Assembly (NCBI RefSeq): GCF_900683735.1
Contig: NZ_LR215979.1
Coordinates: 868,001-932,000, forward strand
DNA length: 64,000 bases
Origin: Fusobacterium ulcerans ATCC 49185
GTDB taxonomy: Bacteria; Fusobacteriota; Fusobacteriia; Fusobacteriales; Fusobacteriaceae
Direction of reading: 5' to 3'
Position numbers and translations under genes: made by a program. A model generated the notes under the pieces. That model did no database searches, had not been told where the DNA came from, and worked only from the letters and a program-made list of their open reading frames with translations. Positions 44,595 through 52,900 of this stretch are shown here, piece after piece. The stretch's first letter is position 1. Every line of letters starts with the position of its first letter.

Positions 44595-45440
44595 TTATCT
44601 TAAATTTTCAAAACCAGAACTCATATTATCTGGGTGAGTTGCAAATCTTTCATCTTTGTTTAAAGCTATGATAGTATTCATTTCCTCAGGAGAAAGAACA
44701 AAATCAAGGTCTTTATTTTCTTTTATTCTAGATGGAGTTACAGATTTTGGCAATGGAAGAAGTCCAGATTGAAGGTGCCATTTAAGGATAACCTGAGCAA
44801 CTGTTTTTCCATGTACTTTTCCAATTTTTTCTATAATATCATTTTCAAGGTTTCCCTGCATTAATGGACTCCAAGATTCAACTATAATACCTTTTTCATC
44901 ACAGTATGCTCTTGATTTAAGCTGTTGATTCAGTGGATGAAGCTCAATTTGGTCTATCATAGGGATGATTTCTGCTTCTGGAAGAAGTTCTTCAAAGTGA
45001 TGAATTTCAAAATTACATACTCCAATAGCTCTTACTTTTTTCTCTTTGTAAAGTTTTTCAAGAGCTTTCCAAGTATCAATTGTAGTTTTCATATTAGGAG
45101 TATTAGGCCAGTGAATAAGGTAAAGGTCTACATATTCAAGGCCTAGTTTTTTTAGAGAAAGCTCAAATGCTGCTAAAGTTGAATCATATCCTTGATCAGA
45201 ATTCCACACTTTAGTAGTGATGAAAAGATCTTCTCTTTTTACATCTTTATTCTCAGCTAAGAATTCTTTGATTCCCTCTCCAACAAATTCTTCATTTTTA
45301 TATATCATTGCAGTGTCGATATGTCTGTATCCAGTTTCTAAAGCATATTTTACACTTTTTCTACATACTTCTGGATCTGTAATTTTCCAAGTTCCAAAAG
45401 CTATTTCAGGTATTTCTACACCGTTTCTTAATTTGTACAT
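44595..45440 (-). CDS. Aldo/keto reductase
   Basis: A 281-residue NADPH-dependent reductase of the AKR5-like group. Catalytic D and Y lie in YRHIDTAMIYKNEE, K in TTKVWN, H in LYLIHWP, with the cofactor strand PLPKSVTPSRIKEN. The TIM barrel is complete. The substrate is unknown. The GGGGGGAA-type ribosome site before the ATG is good. Confidence 0.9.
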   Translation of the reverse strand: MYKLRNGVEIPEIAFGTWKITDPEVCRKSVKYALETGYRHIDTAMIYKNEEFVGEGIKEFLAENKDVKREDLFITTKVWNSDQGYDSTLAAFELSLKKLGLEYVDLYLIHWPNTPNMKTTIDTWKALEKLYKEKKVRAIGVCNFEIHHFEELLPEAEIIPMIDQIELHPLNQQLKSRAYCDEKGIIVESWSPLMQGNLENDIIEKIGKVHGKTVAQVILKWHLQSGLLPLPKSVTPSRIKENKDLDFVLSPEEMNTIIALNKDERFATHPDNMSSGFENLR

Positions 45441-45541
45441 ATATTCCCCCCTGTATTAAATTAATAGTTCTATTATAATTATAACTCATTTTTTTTGTGA
45501 TAACAATTATTTTATAAAATAAATAAGCAAAGTGTAATTGT

Positions 45542-45670
45542 GAGATTGAAAAGGTGTTAAAAGAAGAGAGAGGGACTATTCTTTATACAAATATTTTTGC
45601 TGGGTTCAAATATCTGAATACAGTTTTTTATGAGAATATTGCTAAAAATGAAGATTGTTTTAAAAGTTAA
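45542..45670 (+). other. Short open coding-like fragment in the gap before the sirtuin
   Basis: A 42-codon open stretch without a start codon reads EIEKVLKEERGTILYTN, then IFAGFKYLNTVFYENIAKNE. The composition looks protein-like and it may be a decayed gene end. I do not recognise it. The rest of the 45441-45831 gap is AT-rich with only a likely TATAAT box near 45705. Confidence 0.25.
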
Positions 45671-45831
45671 AAAAATATGCAGTTTAAAGTAAAAAATATA
45701 GTATAATATACAAAAGATAGATTTAAAAAGAAATAGGAGGTATCTAAGAAAGAAATAGCAGTATTGCCATATTAAAAAGGATATTTAAATAAAATTATTA
45801 TTTTAAATTAAATAAATAGGAGGGATTACCT

Positions 45832-46545
45832 ATGGAAAATATAGAAAAATTAGCTGAAATTATAAAAAACAGTAAAGATATAGTTGTATTTAGTGGAGCA
45901 GGGGCATCAACAGATTCTGGACTCCGTGATTTTCGTGGTAAAAATGGACTTTATAATGATAGAAGCTATATGGGATACGAACCAGAGGAGATATTGAGTC
46001 ATGATTTTTTCTTTTCTCATAGAGATATTTTTGACAAGTATCTAGTAGAAAAATTATCTATAAATGATATAAAACCCAATGCTGGACATAAAGCTGTGGC
46101 TGAATTGGAAAAAATGGGAAAAGTTAAAGCTGTTATCACACAAAATATAGATGATCTTCATCAAGCAGCAGGGAGCAGAAATGTCCTGGAACTTCATGGA
46201 ACATTAAAAAAATGGTATTGTTTAGAATGTGGAAAAAGAAACAATAAATCATTTGATTGTGAATGTGGTGGAATAGTAAGACCACAGGTAACTCTTTATG
46301 GAGAAATGCTTGATGAAGAAGTAACTTCTAGAGCTATAAAAGAAATAGAAAAAGCAGATACTTTAATAATTGTAGGAACAAGTTTAACAGTTTATCCAGC
46401 AGCATATTATTTAAATTATTTTTCTGGAAAAAATCTTGTTATCTTAAATGAAACTCCTACTTCTCAAGATGGAAAAGCTCAGCTTGTAATAAGGGATAAT
46501 TTTTCTAAAGTAATGACTGAAACGATGAAATTATTGAATAAATAG
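45832..46545 (+). CDS. cobB: NAD-dependent protein deacylase (sirtuin)
   Basis: A 237-residue class U/M-type sirtuin. NAD is bound by FSGAGASTDSGLRDFRG and TQNIDDLHQAAGS, the catalytic base is H122 in LELHGT, and zinc is held by C130, C133, C143 and C145. VGTSLTVYPAA completes the Rossmann part. It removes acetyl or other acyl groups from lysines using NAD. It is monocistronic with TAGGAGG before the ATG and a long terminator hairpin after it. Confidence 0.93.
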   Translation: MENIEKLAEIIKNSKDIVVFSGAGASTDSGLRDFRGKNGLYNDRSYMGYEPEEILSHDFFFSHRDIFDKYLVEKLSINDIKPNAGHKAVAELEKMGKVKAVITQNIDDLHQAAGSRNVLELHGTLKKWYCLECGKRNNKSFDCECGGIVRPQVTLYGEMLDEEVTSRAIKEIEKADTLIIVGTSLTVYPAAYYLNYFSGKNLVILNETPTSQDGKAQLVIRDNFSKVMTETMKLLNK

Positions 46546-46615
46546 AATACAATAAAAGAGAAATTTATATAATAAACCTATTTTTTTAGACATTATATTT
46601 TAAGTATTGATTAAG

Positions 46616-46660
46616 AAGGATTGATTTCTATATTAAATAGAAGTTAATCCTTTTAATTTT
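46616..46660 (+). terminator. Intrinsic terminator after the sirtuin gene
   Basis: AAGGATTGATTTCTAT pairs with ATAGAAGTTAATCCTT at 14 of 16 positions, then TTTTAATTTT. Confidence 0.75.
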
Positions 46661-46835
46661 ACTTTAATTCTTTTATAATATTTTTCTATTGTTAAAAAAT
46701 TTTTCTGTCACTTTTAGAGTTGATTTAAATATTAGATTTTCTAGTAGATTTGCAGGGATAAGAAATATAATTTTAGTAAAAAAATAATTTGTATTAAAGA
46801 ATAAATTAATTAAAAAATATATTTATCTTTTAAAT

Positions 46836-46862
46836 AAAAATAGCCCAATAATGGACTATTGT
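46836..46862 (-). terminator. Terminator downstream of the small membrane gene
   Basis: AATAGTCCA / TGGGCTATT stem on the minus strand, then TTTTATTT. Confidence 0.55.
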
Positions 46863-46924
46863 TAGTATAGATATGATGATATGAGATAAATTAGACATCT
46901 TCCATTTGGTTGATGATTAAAATT

Positions 46925-47062
46925 TTATTTTTTTATTATTAAACTTGGAATAAAGATTAATAACAATATGAGAAAAAGAAATGGGATAAAGGTAGGATAA
47001 ATCCAATTCTTAATCACAAAAGCTATTAAAATACTAATAATACATAATAACACTTTTTCCAT
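46925..47062 (-). CDS. Small two-helix membrane protein, unknown
   Basis: A 45-residue hydrophobic protein: two helices (VLLCIISILIAFVI and FLFLILLLIFIPSLII) joined by KNWIYPTFIP, with a lysine pair at the C-terminus. AAGGGAG before the ATG at 47062 favours this start over an upstream one. A terminator lies about 60 bases downstream. Real expression is plausible but unproven. Confidence 0.4.
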   Translation of the reverse strand: MEKVLLCIISILIAFVIKNWIYPTFIPFLFLILLLIFIPSLIIKK

Positions 47063-47090
47063 TTTTTCTCCCTTAGTTTTTAATTTGGAG

Positions 47091-47140
47091 TTCCTTCCAA
47101 TAGAGCTTTTACTGGGCAGATAAAAAATCATTGGAAGGAA
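47091..47140. repeat. Perfect 11-bp inverted repeat upstream of the small membrane gene
   Basis: TTCCTTCCAAT (47091-47101) and its exact complement (47130-47140) flank 28 bases, about 30 bases upstream of the membrane-protein start. It could be a leader hairpin or an operator. Confidence 0.45.
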
Positions 47141-47449
47141 AATTAGTTGACATATACATTACCTGGGAGGCAATGCATCCAAGAATTTCTTCTTAAATAT
47201 AATTATATAGCATAAGTTATATTTATACAAGGATATACAAGATAAATTATTATATAAGTTTTAGAATTTAAGAATTGATTTATTAAATCTGATTTTGAAA
47301 AAGTAGGAAGTAAAACAAGTATTTCAATAAAAAAAATTAATATAATCTATTTATTAAAGTAAAGATATTATAGTAAAAAGTGTAAATATAAATTAAATAA
47401 AAGAATCTTTATTCTATAAAATTTGTATAAATATAAATTGAATATATTG

Positions 47450-47478
47450 TTGAATTTATTTTGTTTATGATATATACT
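47450..47478 (+). promoter_or_regulatory. Promoter of a candidate small RNA
   Basis: TTGAAT (47450-47455), exactly 17 bases, TATACT (47473-47478). No coding gene follows before the next terminator. Confidence 0.45.
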
Positions 47479-47484
47479 TAATAT

Positions 47485-47631
47485 AAGGAAAAGAAATTTT
47501 TTTTGAATATAAACCACAAATTTTTAATAGCAGGGTATTCTGCTGATTAAGCCCTAATCTATAATATTATCTCTAAAATATTATATTCAGTATAAGTTAA
47601 AAGGAGCAGGAGTAAAATCCTGCTCTTTTAA
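47485..47631 (+). ncRNA. Candidate orphan small RNA
   Basis: About 147 bases between a promoter-like element and a strong terminator (AAAAGGAGCAGGA / TCCTGCTCTTTT at 47599-47629). It contains two more hairpins, AGCA/TGCT and ATAATATT/AATATTAT. There is no open frame with a ribosome site. The unit stands alone in a gene-free gap. No known RNA family is recognised. Confidence 0.45.
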
Positions 47632-47868
47632 TGTGGTGTAATTTTAATATTTTAAAAATTTTTTATTATATTTTCCAATTTATAAATCTTTGAAATTCAC
47701 CTATAAGTCTATTTTTTTGATAAAATTAATGTATAGCTAAATTAAAAGTAAAATATATTAAAGAAAGAAGTTTATAAAATAAATATATTTTTGTTAATCT
47801 GTACAGAAGCGTTTATTTGTTGTATAATTTTATAAAAGAAACAAAAAATTATATGAGGTGGTTTAACA

Positions 47869-48279
47869 ATGAAAAAAATATTTATCTTTTTAGCAACTTT
47901 GATGCTGTTGGCAGGGTGTAGTTCTACTCCAGTTAAAGTAGAAGTTCCTGTAGAAGTATCTCTTGAAAATGTAGCTGGTAATGAATATGTACTGACTAAT
48001 CTTTTTGCAGAAAATAATTTAACTATTGGATTTGATAAAGATGGAAGAATTTTTGGATTTGCTGGAATAAACAGATTTTTTGGAAAAGCTGATATAAATG
48101 ATGGAAATATCAATATAGGAGCATTAGCTACTACTAGAATGGGTGGACCTAGAGATAAAATGATAGTTGAAGATCAATATCTTACTCTTTTGAAAAGTGC
48201 TAAAACAATAAAGAAAGATGGGAATAATCTAATCTTAACTAATGATAAAGCAGATGAAATGATTTTTATAAAAAAATAA
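47869..48279 (+). CDS. META domain lipoprotein (HslJ-like)
   Basis: A 136-residue lipoprotein with signal peptide MKKIFIFLATLMLLAGC (C17 lipidated). A META domain follows, with the typical GFAGINRFFGKADINDG, IGALATTRMGGP and a final EDQYLTLLKSAKTIKKDGNNLIL. In other bacteria the domain occurs in heat-shock or adhesion-related envelope proteins; the role here is unknown. GAGGTGG precedes the ATG. Confidence 0.85.
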   Translation: MKKIFIFLATLMLLAGCSSTPVKVEVPVEVSLENVAGNEYVLTNLFAENNLTIGFDKDGRIFGFAGINRFFGKADINDGNINIGALATTRMGGPRDKMIVEDQYLTLLKSAKTIKKDGNNLILTNDKADEMIFIKK

Positions 48280-48303
48280 AAATTGAAGAAAATGAGGGAA
48301 GAA

Positions 48304-48897
48304 ATGGAGAAATTAGCAAATCAGATACAATTTTTAATAGAAATAGACAAGGTAAAAAGTATTTTAAGACAATCTATTGTACTGGGAGATTTAAATAGAA
48401 GAGAAAATGATGCTGAACATAGCTGGCATATGGCATTGTGTGCAATGACTTTGAAGGAATATTCTAATCTGGAAGAAATAGATATGGAAAAAGTCTTAAA
48501 ATTGATACTTATACATGACATTGTTGAAGTATATGCAGGAGATACTCCTGCGTTTTCGAATTACAACAAACAGGAGAAATGGCGAACAGAACTTGAAAGT
48601 GCAGAGAAGATATATGGAATGCTTCCAGAAGAGCAGGAAAAAGAGTTCATGAAGCTATGGCTTGAATTTGAGAATATGGAAACAAAAGAAGCAAAATTTG
48701 CTAATACTTTTGATAGATTTCAGGGATTTATACAAAATCTTACTTCAGATGGGCACACATGGAAGAAATTCAATGCTACAAAAGAAATGGTACTGAAGAG
48801 AATGTCACCTATAGTTGAGTATGCACCACAGCTTTTCCACGAATTTGTAATGCCAGAAATACAAAAGTATATTGACAAAGGAATTATAAAAGAATAA
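48304..48897 (+). CDS. HD-domain phosphohydrolase (HDDC2/YfbR-like)
   Basis: A 197-residue HD hydrolase. Metal ligands are the H of ENDAEHSWHMAL, HD in LILIHDIVEVYAGD, and the distal D in FANTFDRFQGF. The family includes 5'-deoxynucleotidases. A GAGGG five bases before ATG 48304 favours it over the upstream TTG and ATG. It starts 24 bases after the META gene. A diverged copy of its last two thirds lies 3,556 bases downstream. Confidence 0.85.
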   Translation: MEKLANQIQFLIEIDKVKSILRQSIVLGDLNRRENDAEHSWHMALCAMTLKEYSNLEEIDMEKVLKLILIHDIVEVYAGDTPAFSNYNKQEKWRTELESAEKIYGMLPEEQEKEFMKLWLEFENMETKEAKFANTFDRFQGFIQNLTSDGHTWKKFNATKEMVLKRMSPIVEYAPQLFHEFVMPEIQKYIDKGIIKE

Positions 48898-48957
48898 AGA
48901 AATAAAGAATAGAAATACTTTAGATGCTGTTAAATAGCATTTAAAGTATTTTTTATT
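48541..48957 (+). repeat. Direct repeat, first copy (HD gene 3' end and terminator)
   Basis: Matches 52097-52513 without any gap at a fixed offset of 3,556 bases. The last 130-odd bases are essentially identical; divergence rises towards the 5' end. Confidence 0.85.
48913..48957 (+). terminator. Terminator of the HD-domain gene
   Basis: AATACTTT and ATGCT pair with AGCAT and AAAGTATT, then T6. The same hairpin is duplicated at 52470-52512. Confidence 0.75.
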
Positions 48958-49089
48958 TCTTAGGAAATTATAATTTGATAAGTTTGTTGAAAAAATAAAA
49001 AATGTTAATTATTTTGTATTCATATTAGATATATTAATTGAATAAGATTAAAATTGACAGCACAAAAAAGCTGATTGTTAATCAGCTAT

Positions 49090-50298
49090 TTAGCGATATT
49101 CTTTCCAGCAAATGGAGCCTGTATGTATATTAAAATATGATATTTTTTTAACTTTCATTCTGGTATTACATTTAAAACAATAAAAAGGATTTACTCCAAA
49201 AGCTTTCCATATTTCAAGTTGATAAAAAGTAAAATTGGAATATTTAGAGACATATTTTCTCATGAATTTCATGATGTTTTTAAGTTCTGATTTAATATTT
49301 CTAGAATAGATTCCAAAGCGCCTAATCATTTTGAAATGTTTAGGGGGAATGTGAATAATTAATTTGGAAAGAAATGTTTCTGCATCTAAAGTAAGCTCAA
49401 TTCTTTGTTTATCATCAGCAAGACTTTCATAATAGAAAGTAACCTTATTATCATAAAAATCAATAATTTTATATTCTGCGATAGGAGCTCTTGCTAGATA
49501 TCTGCCAATATATTTAATTGCATAAATATTATTATTTAAATCATTTTTTGCAACATTGAAAAAGAATCTTGTATTTTTGCGATAAAGGTAGTTAGCAGCA
49601 GCATAAGCTTTAGCTTTAATTTCAGGCTTGTCATAATTTCCAGATTTAACAATATCAATAACCATTTTTTTCCATTGTCCAGCAATGGAATTGACATGAA
49701 AATATTTTTTTTCAAGAAATTGGTAGTTTTTATTGAAACCACCTAAAGTAACAATAGCATGAATATGAGGGTTCCATTTAAGATCGCGTCCAAAGGTGTG
49801 AATAACAGTAATCAATCCATAATGAATGATATCTGAGTTAGTAAAGTATTTAGAAGAATATTTTGAAATTTTATGAATTCTTTGATTTTTTGCTTTAATG
49901 TTATGAAATTGATATTTAAAAACATCATTAACAGCATAAGCAAGCTTAGTTAAAAGATCTCTATCATAGAAGAAAAACATTCTAAGTTCTTCAGGAATAG
50001 TAAAAAGGACACTTCTATGTTTAACATCAATAAGAGAAGTGGAAGTTTTTTCAGTTCAAAGAGCAGAATAACGTTTACCGCAGGAAGGACAAAATCTAGA
50101 TTTACAAGTAACTTTAATTTTATGCGCATCATGACAATTAGGGCATTGAAGAGAGAGAAAAGATTTATCAATAGAACAAGCTAAGAATTTTTGAATAGTC
50201 TGTTTAATATCCTCAAAATGCTCATTTTTAAAATATTTCTTGATTTTACCTAAAAGATTTGTTATATTGATTTTAGAGATAATATGTTTGATTTGCAT
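49090..50298 (-). pseudogene. IS91-family (Y2) transposase with an in-frame stop
   Basis: About 402 codons. An N-terminal zinc-binding region (CPNCHDAHKIKVTCKSRFCPSCG) is followed by TGA at 50056-50058, then the same frame continues with LIDVKHRSVLFTIPEELR, the HUH nuclease motif NPHIHAIVTLGG and the double-tyrosine motif YIGRYLARAPIAE. All catalytic features survive. The stop replaces what is usually a tryptophan in this family (TGG to TGA), so the element is inactive or very recently dead. Confidence 0.85.
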
Positions 50299-50347
50299 GT
50301 ATGTCTCCTTTGTATAATTAGGGTGGTAACTATATTATACAAAAAAG

Positions 50348-50391
50348 AGAGCTGAGTAAAACATTTTTTTAAATGTTACTCAGCTTTTTTT
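50348..50391 (+). terminator. Hairpin with T run at the IS element edge
   Basis: AGCTGAGTA-AACATTT pairs with AAATGT-TACTCAGCT, followed by T7. It could insulate the downstream toxin-like gene from read-through. Confidence 0.7.
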
Positions 50392-50515
50392 ATATATAAA
50401 ATAATCTCATAATAAAGGAATATATAACTTTTATATTTTTATTTTGTAATTAAAATAGTTAATTGATATGATATAATATAAATATTAAAACTATTTTAGT
50501 AAAGGGGATTGATTT

Positions 50516-51667
50516 ATGGGATTACGAGATATAAACTATAACAGTTATACTTATCCAGCAGAAGATATTATAGAATATAGCAGGATAAATACTGATATTA
50601 AAATGTTTGAACAAAAAGAAAGAGCAAAAATCAAACAAGCTACATATTTTAAAATATCTGAAATTGGAAAGGATAATGAGTTTATAAAGATAGATAAACA
50701 TAATATTAATTCTTTTCATATAGATGTAAAAGATAAGATATTTGTTTTTAGTGGAGATATTAATCCTGGGGATGAAACTATAAAATTATCTAGATTATCT
50801 AAAGAAAGCAGAATTAAAACTCCATTTTTTAAGAATGTGGAGATTAGTATTGCTAGCATGGATAGAGATAACATAAATGTTAATAAATTTAACTTTATAG
50901 GATATGTGGCTAATTATTATGAAATATTTGATAATAAAGGTAATGGAAGATTTGAATTAGTAATTACACATAGAGAAAATTTTTATAATGAAAACTTAAT
51001 AATAACAAGAAAAAATGAATTATTAGCTATTGCTAAATTTCCAAATAAAAAAGAAAAGTTATTAATTCCATTAAGTAAGGAAGAAGCTAAAAGAGAAGTA
51101 CAAAAAGGATTTCAAACAGAAAATCTTTTATTTTCTTCAGCAGGAATAATATGTGCAGGAATAGGAATAACTGCTGGAGCAACTGCTTTAGCAGCTGGGG
51201 GTTTAACTATGGCTGCAACAATAGGTATAGGAGTGACAATTTTATATTGTGCTAATACTATTTTTAGTGGAATTCAATCTCTTCGTTTAGATTATATTGG
51301 AGATGATGAAGAACTAGTAAAAGATGATTGGAAAGTAAATCCAATAAAGTGGTCTTTTGGAGAATTAATTAGTTATACTATTGGAGAAGATAAGAGAGCT
51401 ATAGGTCATGCTGGATATTATTTATCTGAAATTGTTGTTGGAGGCATCGGGTTAAGAGATACTGCTAAATCATTGAGAGTAGCAAGTAATTTCAAGCATG
51501 TTAAAATATCAGGTTATCATCCAGTTTTAGGTAAAATGGCTGGGAGTACAAAGAAAATTAAAAAAGGTAGAGCAATATATAACGGCTTTCAATTAACTAC
51601 TGGTGGATACAACTTAAAAATTCAAGCAGAAGGTTTTAAAGAGAATAAAGAAAAAATAGCTAATTAA
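50516..51667 (+). CDS. Candidate membrane-active effector (toxin-like), unknown family
   Basis: A 383-residue protein. The N-terminal 200 residues are soluble, beta-rich and without signal peptide. A strongly hydrophobic, glycine/alanine-rich stretch (about 205-258, two helices) is followed by GIQSLRLDYIGDDEEL, GHAGYYLSEIVVGGIGL and a basic C-terminus. The helical-hairpin plus distal arrangement resembles pore-forming DUF4225-type effectors; this is my inference. A small three-helix membrane protein starts ten bases downstream, as immunity genes do. AAAGGGG precedes the ATG. No secretion signal or Rhs/VgrG part is visible. Confidence 0.6.
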   Translation: MGLRDINYNSYTYPAEDIIEYSRINTDIKMFEQKERAKIKQATYFKISEIGKDNEFIKIDKHNINSFHIDVKDKIFVFSGDINPGDETIKLSRLSKESRIKTPFFKNVEISIASMDRDNINVNKFNFIGYVANYYEIFDNKGNGRFELVITHRENFYNENLIITRKNELLAIAKFPNKKEKLLIPLSKEEAKREVQKGFQTENLLFSSAGIICAGIGITAGATALAAGGLTMAATIGIGVTILYCANTIFSGIQSLRLDYIGDDEELVKDDWKVNPIKWSFGELISYTIGEDKRAIGHAGYYLSEIVVGGIGLRDTAKSLRVASNFKHVKISGYHPVLGKMAGSTKKIKKGRAIYNGFQLTTGGYNLKIQAEGFKENKEKIAN

Positions 51668-51676
51668 GGAGTGGAG

Positions 51677-51982
51677 ATGAAAAAAAATAAATTATTAGAA
51701 TTTATTAAGATATTCTTTTGTTATGGCTATATTCCATGTTTAGTTACTATTATAATTTTTGATATGGTTACTGGAAACAGTACTGATATAAAAAGATTAT
51801 TGTTAGGTAGTTTTCCAATAGGCTTGATTATATTTATGCCTTTATTGTGTGCTTTGGAATATATGATAAAAGGATATATAAAAGAATTTAAAGTTTCTTC
51901 TGCTATGGGAAAAATCTTTTTGATATTAGGTATGGCATTAGTAGTATATGGTGTGTATCAAAGAAGTCAGTTATTTAAATAA
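51677..51982 (+). CDS. Small membrane protein, candidate immunity partner
   Basis: A 101-residue protein with three predicted transmembrane helices (about 9-29, 38-60 and 76-94) and short charged loops. AAGGAG lies five bases before ATG 51677, ten bases after the preceding stop. Size, topology and tight linkage fit an immunity protein against a pore-forming effector. No homologue is recognised. Confidence 0.55.
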   Translation: MKKNKLLEFIKIFFCYGYIPCLVTIIIFDMVTGNSTDIKRLLLGSFPIGLIIFMPLLCALEYMIKGYIKEFKVSSAMGKIFLILGMALVVYGVYQRSQLFK

Positions 51983-52095
51983 AAAAAGATAAGATTTATT
52001 TTAATCATTTTTCTGATATAATATCCTTAAAATATAAATACAAAATAAAAAAATGTGATAAGATACATAATATAGTGTAAATTTTGTTATTCTTA

Positions 52096-52453
52096 AAATA
52101 CTCCAGCATTTTCAGTTTTTTCAAAAGAGGAGAAATGGAAAAAAGAACTGGAAAGTGCAGAGAAGATATATGGAATGCTTCCAGAAGAGCAGGAAAAAGA
52201 GTTCATGAAGCTATGGCTTGAATTTGAGAATATGGAAACTAAAGAAGCAAAGTTTGCTAATACTTTTGATAGATTCCAAGGATTTATACAGAATCTTACT
52301 TCTGATGGACATACATGGAAGAAGTTCAGTGCTACAAAAGAAATGGTTCTTAAAAGAATGTCACCTATAATTGAGTATGCACCACAGCTTTTCCACGAAT
52401 TTGTAATGCCAGAAATACAAAAGTATATTGACAAAGGAATTATAAAAGAATAA
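52096..52453 (+). pseudogene. Truncated second copy of the HD-domain gene
   Basis: The frame is open from the junction (NTPAFSVFSKEEKWKKELES...) to the stop and aligns end to end with the last 118 residues of the intact HD protein. Most differences are synonymous, plus a cluster of replacements near the junction. The metal-binding N-terminal half is missing and there is no promoter or ribosome site at the junction. Confidence 0.85.
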
Positions 52454-52513
52454 AGAAATAAAGAATAGAAATACTTTAGATGCTGTTAAATAGCATTTAA
52501 AGTATTTTTTATA
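52097..52513 (+). repeat. Direct repeat, second copy
   Basis: Counterpart of 48541-48957. Together the pair bracket the IS element and the toxin-like pair. Confidence 0.85.
52470..52512 (+). terminator. Duplicated HD-gene terminator
   Basis: The same hairpin and T6 run as at 48913-48957. Confidence 0.7.
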
Positions 52514-52548
52514 TTGAAAAATATTTCTCAACATAATAGGTTAGAAGC

Positions 52549-52758
52549 TTGAAGAAAAATATTATAAATAACAAGAGAGCACAAATACTGATATCTTCAT
52601 TTGTTAGAATATATCATGATATGAATATTCAGCTGATTGTGAAAGGAGTAGAAACAAAGGAGCAATTTGAACTGCTTAGAGAGTTGAAATGTGGGATACA
52701 AGGATATCTTATTAATAAACCAATTCCATTTAAGGAATATGAGAATAAATTTTTATAG
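52549..52758 (+). pseudogene. C-terminal remnant of an EAL-domain phosphodiesterase
   Basis: About 50 codons match the last part of an EAL domain: a helix, then IQLIVKGVETKEQFELLREL and GIQGYLINKPIPFKEYE, where intact proteins read AEGVET and QGYxxxKP. The catalytic E-A-L and other metal ligands are absent. A c-di-GMP phosphodiesterase gene once stood here. Confidence 0.75.
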
Positions 52759-52869
52759 AAAAATTATTTTTAAAGAGGCTGCAGCTAGAAGAATAGATCA
52801 AAGTGAGGATAAAAATTAAAGTTCATATTTTAATTTTATATTGTAAAAAATAAATATATCTATGTTTTA

Positions 52870-52898
52870 AAAGGTCAGGAAAAAATCCTGACCTCTGT
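52870..52898. terminator. Bidirectional terminator near the sigH 3' end
   Basis: AGGTCAGGA / TCCTGACCT is a perfect stem with a six-base loop. It has T-rich flanks on both strands. Confidence 0.8.
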
Positions 52899-52900
52899 TT

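Larger units (their letters stand above)
49055..50400 (-). mobile_element. IS91-family insertion sequence (boundaries approximate)
   Basis: A single transposase gene on the minus strand is bracketed by two hairpins: AGCTGATT/AATCAGCT with a T run at 49066-49088 and AGCTGAGTAACATTT-type at 50348-50391. IS91-type elements lack inverted ends and target duplications, so limits cannot be set exactly. Confidence 0.7.

Noticed and set aside
50056-50058. TGA in the transposase read as selenocysteine
   Set aside because: The family has tryptophan here, no SECIS-like hairpin is apparent after it, and transposases are not selenoproteins.
49536-50171. Additional minus-strand frames over the transposase
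   Set aside because: They are shadows; the motifs (HUH, Y2, zinc cysteines) all lie in a single other frame.
48958-52096. The flanking repeats taken as insertion-site (target) duplications or attL/attR
   Set aside because: They are over 400 bases, diverged, and no integrase is present between them; recombination between alleles explains them better.
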